Assembly (NCBI GenBank): GCA_964030785.1
Contig: OZ034975.1
Coordinates: forward strand, 37,603,069 to 37,667,068
Source: Siderastrea siderea
Taxonomy: Eukaryota; Cnidaria; Anthozoa; Scleractinia; Rhizangiidae
Reading direction: 5' to 3'
Length of the DNA: 64,000 nucleotides
Shown: positions 57,421-64,000 of the stretch, one piece after another
How the letters are laid out: each line of letters opens with the position of its first letter
Numbering within the stretch: the stretch's first letter is position 1
Notes under the pieces: generated by a model
Databases searched by the model: none
Told to the model about the DNA's origin: nothing
The model's input: the letters and a program-made list of their open reading frames with translations, nothing else
Position numbers and translations under genes: made by a program

Positions 57421-59989
57421 CTGTAATAAGTTTCTTTCAATTATATGTGCACTGGGTTAATACGTGTGTATGGTATCAATATAAATAACGGAACACGTAC
57501 GCATTGAATGTGACACAAGGAAATGGAGTTAATCAGCATTTATTAGGCACTAATTAATGTTGGTTACATGATTAGACTACGAAAATGCATTAAACAATAA
57601 GAAACAAGTGTGGCAGAAGACCTTCACAACGCGAGAGAAACGAAAAAACAAAAACAGGCTGTTGGCACATTAAACTGGATCGTGTTCTCGATGGATGTAG
57701 AGCATCAACTCCGCTGTATTGGTTACCAAACTAGCTTCTCTAATGGCGACGTTAAGGATGTTTAAAACTGAGTAAAATGAAATAGAAACACTTCAAAATA
57801 TTGACAAAATGTCGTCCTCCTTTGCCGTTTTTGTTTGGGGTATTTGAGGGTTACGATAGCGGTTTCTCAAGCTAACATTGCGGAAACAAAATTCTCTTTA
57901 AAAAACCGCGATCGCAACCCTCAAAACAACACAACACAAAACAACAAAGGATGACAACGTGTTCATATCTTTTTAGTGTTGTTATGTCACTTTACACACC
58001 CCTACTTCGTCTTTAAAGAGGTTCAAGTAATTTGATAACCGAGGCACAGGACCCGAGTCAACCAAGATGGTAGGTCTGTGGTTTCATTCTAGCAACTTTC
58101 CAGATTAGACACATCTTCGCTTCCAAAGGCGACTGCCACACATTTTACCCTGTTGTGCGTTGATTTTCAAACTCAGAAATCAAGCAGGGTTACATGGTTA
58201 ACTGATTAACACAGTATGATGGGCTACAATATTAAAATCAAAGATTAAATGATTGACGTAACTTTGTTAATATTAGTTACGACTGAAGTTAGCTTCACAG
58301 GGCAGGAATTTAAGCAATGACTACTGTTTTCTTCATAACCATATCGTACTGGAATCCGATACTCTGTGATTTGTGTTCGACACGACTTTTTTCTCTTTAT
58401 TCTTAGCAACTCATATGGTTACGTAACAAACAATCGTTCGCTCAAAAATGAAATTCACTTCGTTGGAAAAATTGCCCTCAGGTTGTCTGGCCAAGCCCAT
58501 TAGAACCTTAATATGCCGACTAGCTTTTTAGGCCCCATTGCACGATTTAGTTAAAACAATCTTGGGATGGCGAGTACATGCGATTGATTCCAAACTGATA
58601 CAAAAACAATCAAAACCACTGAATGAAACTTAGCCCACAAAAGAATTATCAAAATCGGGGGCAAAACTCCCACGTTTTCGTCACCAAACAGTCTTATATC
58701 ATTGCTTCACAATTTTCCTGCCTGAGAAACTAACACGGATACTACAAAGCGTATGCATTAATCGACGTTAAACGTCTTGTCAATACCGAATAACATTTAA
58801 GTGTATTATTTCCCCATTAAGCTACAAAACACTTTTATGTTTCTACTGAGATCTTACAATACTTGCGTAAACAGGTGTACAACGCAACCGAATCGTTCAG
58901 TATTTCTCCACAGTGGAGGTTTTTCTCTCTCTGCAGAATCATTTAAAACGTTTTCTCTTGCTTAACTGAAATCCTACAAAAACCCTGATGTTTTGACATC
59001 ATATTAATTCCCATCGTAACACACAAACACACCTCATACAAAACATTCTTCACGTTTCTTCATAGTTCTAGAAACCCTTGCGTTTCCAAGGGGAAAAGCA
59101 CGAATTCTTACAGAGTCTGCTTCTGTTACTCCAAAGAAACATCCAAAATGTTTTATATGGCTGCAATACTAAGGCTATCTTGATGTTTTGAACATCATGT
59201 GCAAATAAAATTTTAAATTTTGTAGAACTGTTTTCCTTTTATCGTTAAGAACCCAACCAAGTGCATCTCCGAAAGGAAATGCCAGGAAATGACTTAAAAT
59301 AAACAAATACAAACGGGAAGAATGCAGTGTACTAAAAAAATGTATACAAACAACAGAACCAAAGAGTGAGATTAAAAAACTGAATGTATAAAACAAAACT
59401 AATGACGATGGTTATTTGGACAAGACCTCCTCTCTAGGGACCCCTGAAATTCCTTCCCTCTCCCCTTCGAATTTTTCCGCTCCACCTATCTCTATCCCCT
59501 AATAGAAGAGGGGTTTAAAAGGACACGAAAATAATTTTTTGGGAAACTTGTAGACTTAAGAAAAGCTTTTTTTTCAAAATGGACAAAAACAAAACACAAC
59601 TGTTTTCAAATCTCAATAATTCTTGAACACTTTGATGAAGGTTCAAAAGGAATCGAGGAAAACGTTACAGGTAAAATTGCTATGTACGCCCAACTACATC
59701 TCGGATAGGTAAGTGTGCTGGACTTATATTTTTTTTTCTTCGTTTTGTTCTACTTTCTACTTGCCAAATACTGCAAAACATTACTGAAAATTGTATAACT
59801 GAGGTCCACGTCGGTACGTTTGGACCCTACATTCATTCAAATTCTTATTCTCGTTTCTATTATCTACATTATAGATCATGAGATTTAACCAATTAATGAG
59901 TATTCTCCAAATCACGTGGCTTTCCAGACAGGCAGATATCTCTACTGTCCTTTGCATGTAGCCGATACAAGGATTGCCATAACCCCTGG

Positions 59990-60110
59990 ATGGAATGCAA
60001 CTTCATCGTAGGATTTCTCCGACACTTTCGTGGGTACCCATTTTTGCGCCTAAGTGAAAGCACAGTGTGAAGTTTATAGGTGTCTTGTCTAAGAACACAA
60101 CACTTGGGAA
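59990..60110. mobile_element. SINE-like fragment
   Basis: TGGATGGAATGCAACTTCATCG and GTCTTGTCTAAGAACACAAC correspond to the body of the SINE at 19930-20160. Diverged. Confidence 0.45.
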
Positions 60111-61825
60111 GCGACCCACCCACTAACTTAAACAAAGCACAAGAGTTGCAGACAAACAAATGTTAAATATACTGGGACAGCTTAAATATTAACTGGTTCA
60201 CGCGCTTTAAAACAAGGAAGTCCTCTTTCTAAAGCTAGTCCAAAAGAGGTACGGACAAACTAATGTTAAATATACTGGGACAGCTTAAATAACAGGTTCA
60301 CGAGCGTTGAAACAAGCAAGTTTTGTGTTTACACCTAATCTATGACTTGACTAAGAGAGGTACCACTACAAAATCTGCATATGTGGGCAGAGATCGCAAA
60401 CTTGTCATCAACTAGTTTCTTGACCCCCATAAACATGGCCAAAAGCCCTACTTTGCTTTGTTTCCTACAATCATGAGCTGCGATTAAATGATGGTTATAT
60501 ATGTTGCTTAAAACGTTTAGAAGTGCGCTGTTATCCTCTACAATGAAAAAACCCACCTAAGTTAATACACACCGGCGGCAAGACAGAGAAACGTGAACCG
60601 AGAAACGTCACCATAACGACATTTCGAAACTGGAATATGCCCCCACGCAACTTCTAATGACGACACGAACTGTCTCTGCTACAGTTTTATGTGCAGATTG
60701 CCAAATGTGTTCTGGTCATGTCAATAATAAGTTGTGAGTTGCAATGAGGTCTACACTAAAAAAGCCCTGCAACCTCGGATCTTCTGACATTTCAGAATCA
60801 CAGAAAATGAGCGACACGAACAGTTTGCCCTTTTGTCCCGAAAAATGGATGGTATCGGATTAGACAATTTATTCTCCTGTATTTTCTGCTGAAATTTTTG
60901 TTAAAGCTGTCTTTCATAACGGTTTGCTATGAGACATACTAGTCCTTGTCACACTTACTAGAAGGGATTTGCTCGTGTCCAAGCAAGAAGTGCGTATTTG
61001 AATCCGCACTAAGGCAACTAAAGGTATCTTGAAGGACTCTTTGAAGACGTGTGGTAACTAAAACAGTAACCACTCCCTCCTACTTTGACCTTTTGGCCAA
61101 ATGTGCTAACTTTCTACTCAGGTTTAAGAATTTGTTTAGACTTTTACACATTCATTTTTTAATTCCTGAAAATTAGAAACTGCTCGTCAACAATCTATAC
61201 CAAAGTCTTTCATGAAACGGGCACGGTAAACAAAGCAATTGAAAATTATCAAATTTAGATGCCGCTCTTAGAAAATGAAGACAGAAAAATGTACAGTTCT
61301 ATACAAAATAACAAGTTATCTAGATGCAATCAAGAATTCAAGGATATAAAGTATAATTAGATTTGAGTGGGTTAGAAACTAATTATAAAAAAGTAATAAC
61401 AATAACAGTGCTTATAAAAATATTTAACGCATAATCTATAATTCTACTTACTATTTACCACATCTATAAAAATAAGCAAGCCATAAAAGACTGGTTCTAC
61501 TTATAGAAAAACTACTAGCACACACCTATTTCATTTAACGTTGTCGAATTCCAAGCCTGTGCGACAAGATCCCCAGCAAGGTGGTATGGGTTTTTGATAA
61601 GACCAGTAATGTCTCGCTCGAATAGAAACGAAAGCACGACAGGAAACGTTCACGATGTTTTCTCAAACCGTTTTATCGCACTGAACGCCGTGAAACGTAC
61701 ACCTCTCACAGCTAGCCATACCACCTTTTCCGTCCTATGAGCTTGAAATGTTTATCCGACAACTATAATTGAAATAGCTGTACAACTTTCAAAGGAAGAG
61801 CAAAGAGTAAACACTAGACCATGAA

Positions 61826-62095
61826 CTACAATGGAGTATTCCTGTCTTCTCTAGCTCCATCATCGTCTTTGTTTGCACGTTGCGGCTGCAACTCGGTGCC
61901 TTGATTGCTACCACTTTGAGGTAGGGTAGCGTCCCCCTTCAAAAACTGCGTGATGTCTGCATATTGAGTGTTTTTGTACGGGTCTGGCCTCTTGATTGGA
62001 GGCAGAGGTTGGGGTGAAGTGGACACTGTTGACATGGGACGTGGCACATTTATATCCTCCAAGTCTGCATAAACCACTTTCCCAGACTTGGGTTT
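61826..62095 (-). CDS. Cytoplasmic tail 1, terminal exon (ITIM + ITSM-like)
   Basis: A phase-0 acceptor opens 89 codons plus a TAG stop. It reads KPKSGKVVYADLEDINVP (VxYxxL), STSPQPLPPIKRPDPY (PxxPxK site) and NTQYADITQFLKG (TxYxxI), then an acidic polar end. The spacing and motifs match tail 2 closely, with the same proline-rich stretch between the two tyrosines. These motifs are those of inhibitory Ig-receptor tails; whether they are phosphorylated here is inference. It follows exon 62546-62798 after a 450-base intron with no other feature. Confidence 0.87.
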   Translation of the reverse strand, partial: KPKSGKVVYADLEDINVPRPMSTVSTSPQPLPPIKRPDPYKNTQYADITQFLKGDATLPQSGSNQGTELQPQRANKDDDGAREDRNTPL

Positions 62096-62545
62096 CTTGA
62101 TAAATGAAAAGTATTTTGAATCGTTTCACCGTACATGGGGTTATGGAAATTTAGTGTGACCAACTACTAAGCTATTAGTGTAACTGTGATGCTGTTTTTA
62201 ATGTGATTATTAAAAAAAAAAAACATTGACCACCAGTCCCTTCCTAAGCGGCTGTTTATTCTGCTGTTTATTTTGCTGTGACAAATTTCTAACGTGTAAC
62301 CTTTCAAGTGAGAGCTGTCGAGCAACATTTTCCTTTCTGCTTCTTTTTTGTTTCTTTCTTCTTTTTCTCTTTTTTTTAAACCTACGTGGAACGCAATTCG
62401 TACAGGTGGGAAACGCCAACTCAAACGCTCTCATTTCTACATGACTGCTGACTTCAGTGTACGTTTGATTTGCCCTTCTCGACTATTCCTAATCCGAAAG
62501 GGACAAAATACGTTTAGAATGATCACGTCCTTTCGAATAATATAC

Positions 62546-62798
62546 CTTCTTAGATTTTTTTGACTTGTCGACTTCTGCATACGTGTAGTCTAGTTTCTCC
62601 TCCTTCTTCTTCTTAGACTTGTCGACTTCTGCATAAGTAGGAGGGGCGGCTGCTTCCTCTTGGTGTGATGCAGCGTCACGTCCATCTGCGGCTGCCCTCT
62701 GCTGTAGTGCAACAGCCTCAGTTCCGTTAGGTCGCGGTCCTGTCCCTGCATACCCGTGATTGACTTGGGAATAAGCATTATCTTCAGCATTATCATGC
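62546..62798 (-). CDS. Cytoplasmic tail 1, penultimate exon (YAxVDKS modules)
   Basis: Acceptor TTTTCCAG, one base completing a split codon, then 84 codons and a phase-0 GTATAT donor. It reads HDNAEDNAYSQVNHGYAG, an Ala/Gln/Glu-rich linker, APPTYAEVDKSKKKKEEK and DYTYAEVDKSKKSKK. It has three Tyr-x-x-Val sites (YSQV, YAEV, YAEV). Entry phase equals that of 54529-54862, so both could splice to the same upstream exon. That exon, presumably the membrane segment, is not in view and may be right of the window. Confidence 0.87.
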
Positions 62799-64000
62799 CT
62801 GGAAATAAATTAAATGGTGTTTAATACACTCATTTATTAGTGAAGACATTTTAACATCAGCCGTAAATTACAAGAAAATTACTGATAATGACCACGGATT
62901 CATTTACTTTCTAAAGCGATTGACATATAGTACAACACTGTTTGCAAGATGTTGCACCATGTTGTGACTTGCGGAGATTAAAACAGATTGCTTGATGTTT
63001 TCGTTTGTCCTTCAGCAAAGGAATGGCTCTATTCCGTTCAAAAAAACGTTTCACACGATTAACGTCGATTTGAACTTTCAATATCGCGTAATACACAGTA
63101 CAACATTTCAACATTACCCACGATTGTTGATCGACGAATGTAGAACCGTGTGGTTAAGAAAAGACTTAAGGAGCGAAATACATCAACAAAACAAAGGTCT
63201 AAGTGTACTGGCCCCGAAAAAATATTAGTATCATTCTCCTTACTCTTATTTGTTTTAATTGTTATTTTGCAAAGTTTGAGATTTCAAACTGTTCCCTGCC
63301 TCTGAGGGTTTTAAAAAATTATTCTAAACAGCAAATATACAATGAAACCCCGTTACATGTGACCACCGACAGGTCATAAGAATGTGATCATGTTAACGGG
63401 TTGGTGGGATTAACTGGGTTTTATGACAAAACGACGACTGCATAAGCTTTTCTAGATCAACGAAAAAGTCGCCGTAATAACGCTGTTAACAGGGTGGTCG
63501 TAAGGTGCGTTCGACTGGATAAATGTTGTCAATGAATTTACACTAATCCGTGTGGTTTACCGTTCTCTGTAAAACACCGTGAGAGCACACAATACAGCAA
63601 TGTTTTAAACCCCTGAATCATTATTATGTCTCGTTATTTTTTATCGTGATGAAATATCTGAGAAAGATACGGTTAAATTTTTTCATCAAAAAGAATTAAA
63701 AGAAATAATAATGATGATGATGATGATAATAATAATAAAATAGCTCAATACTCACAGCCTTTCTTCGGAGTTGTGGACTTGATGTTACCAAAGCACATCG
63801 ACAAAATGAAAGAAAGAAAGGAATAATCCGTTGACTTTGGAGCCGGGGGCAGGGAATCCGACATCATTATCCCCCTCCCCCCTCCCCCTTTACACAAACT
63901 TGAAACGTTTACAACCTTTTTCATTATCTAAATAGATGCCTCCAAAACGTTGTGACAAAAATTTAACTCGGCATAATTTAATGGGACATGTCACTTTTTA
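62799..64000. other. Upstream intron sequence of tail 1
   Basis: No exon is firmly supported. It holds a (TGA)n/(TAA)n microsatellite near 63,707-63,740 and a pyrimidine-rich patch (63,868-63,892). Confidence 0.45.

Larger units (their letters stand above)
54863..61825. other. 7-kb stretch between the two tail cassettes
   Basis: No Ig exon or membrane-spanning exon was recognised, which is what makes the position of tail 2 puzzling. It contains MITEs (55859-56038, 56085-56222, 56632-56833, 57208-57420), a SINE-like patch near 60,000-60,110 and otherwise AT-rich sequence. The 3' flank at about 61,510-61,670 resembles that of tail 2 at about 51,350-51,510. Confidence 0.5.

Noticed and set aside
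59175..59396. Hydrophobic minus-strand frame (MFYTFSFLISLFGSVVCIHF) as the missing membrane exon of tail 2
   Set aside because: No acceptor or donor in the needed phase was evident and there is no paralogous counterpart near tail 1; hydrophobicity alone is expected in AT-rich DNA.
63756..63800. Possible small exon before tail 1 ending at a GTGAGT donor
   Set aside because: In the phase required by exon 62546-62798 a TAA lies about 30 bases upstream, leaving room only for a microexon; no supporting evidence.

Overview
This window looks like nuclear DNA of an anthozoan cnidarian, most likely a stony coral. It is AT-rich and intron-rich, packed with short inverted-repeat transposons and tRNA-like SINEs, and carries many one-exon immunoglobulin (Ig) domains with the CNATGNPxPNITW signature. 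The lineage is inferred from style and was not tested by a search.

Layout. All recognisable host coding sequence is on the minus strand. From about 43.5 kb down to the left edge lie 24 Ig exons: 23 complete and one cut by the window start. Every complete exon is one Ig domain of 82-90 codons with phase 1 on both sides, so any exon can be skipped or duplicated without changing frame. In transcription order they fall into six four-exon cassettes: four B-C-D-A cassettes (43.5-14.3 kb) followed by two E-F-G-H cassettes (10.9 kb to <1). The start of this gene (signal peptide) and its end (membrane anchor and tail) are not identified; the end lies beyond position 1. Two exons are damaged: F1 (4805-5063) has a 4-base insertion and C1 (32538-32795) has a mutated splice donor.

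Upstream on the same strand are two paralogous two-exon cytoplasmic-tail cassettes, at 62.8-61.8 kb and 54.9-52.8 kb, each ending in a stop codon. Each pairs an ITIM-like motif (V[VI]YADL) with an ITSM-like motif (T[QE]YADI), a proline-rich SH3-type site and repeated YAxVDKS modules. They are either the 3' ends of neighbouring receptor genes or alternative tails of one gene. Together the window reads as part of a head-to-tail cluster of Ig-superfamily receptors, reminiscent of the cnidarian Alr allorecognition family and of vertebrate Siglec/CEACAM-type inhibitory receptors. The functional reading is inference.

Introns and intergenic DNA are filled with mobile elements. The clearest is a Tc1/mariner-IS630-type transposase pseudogene (25.3-31.0 kb) split by a 4,589-bp element that has CGAGAT-rich terminal arrays and a TTA target duplication. 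Others are a 2.9-kb Tc1-like non-autonomous element with a MITE nested in it (39.3-42.2 kb), two elements side by side in one intron (33.0-34.2 and 34.4-36.0 kb), and several MITE families.
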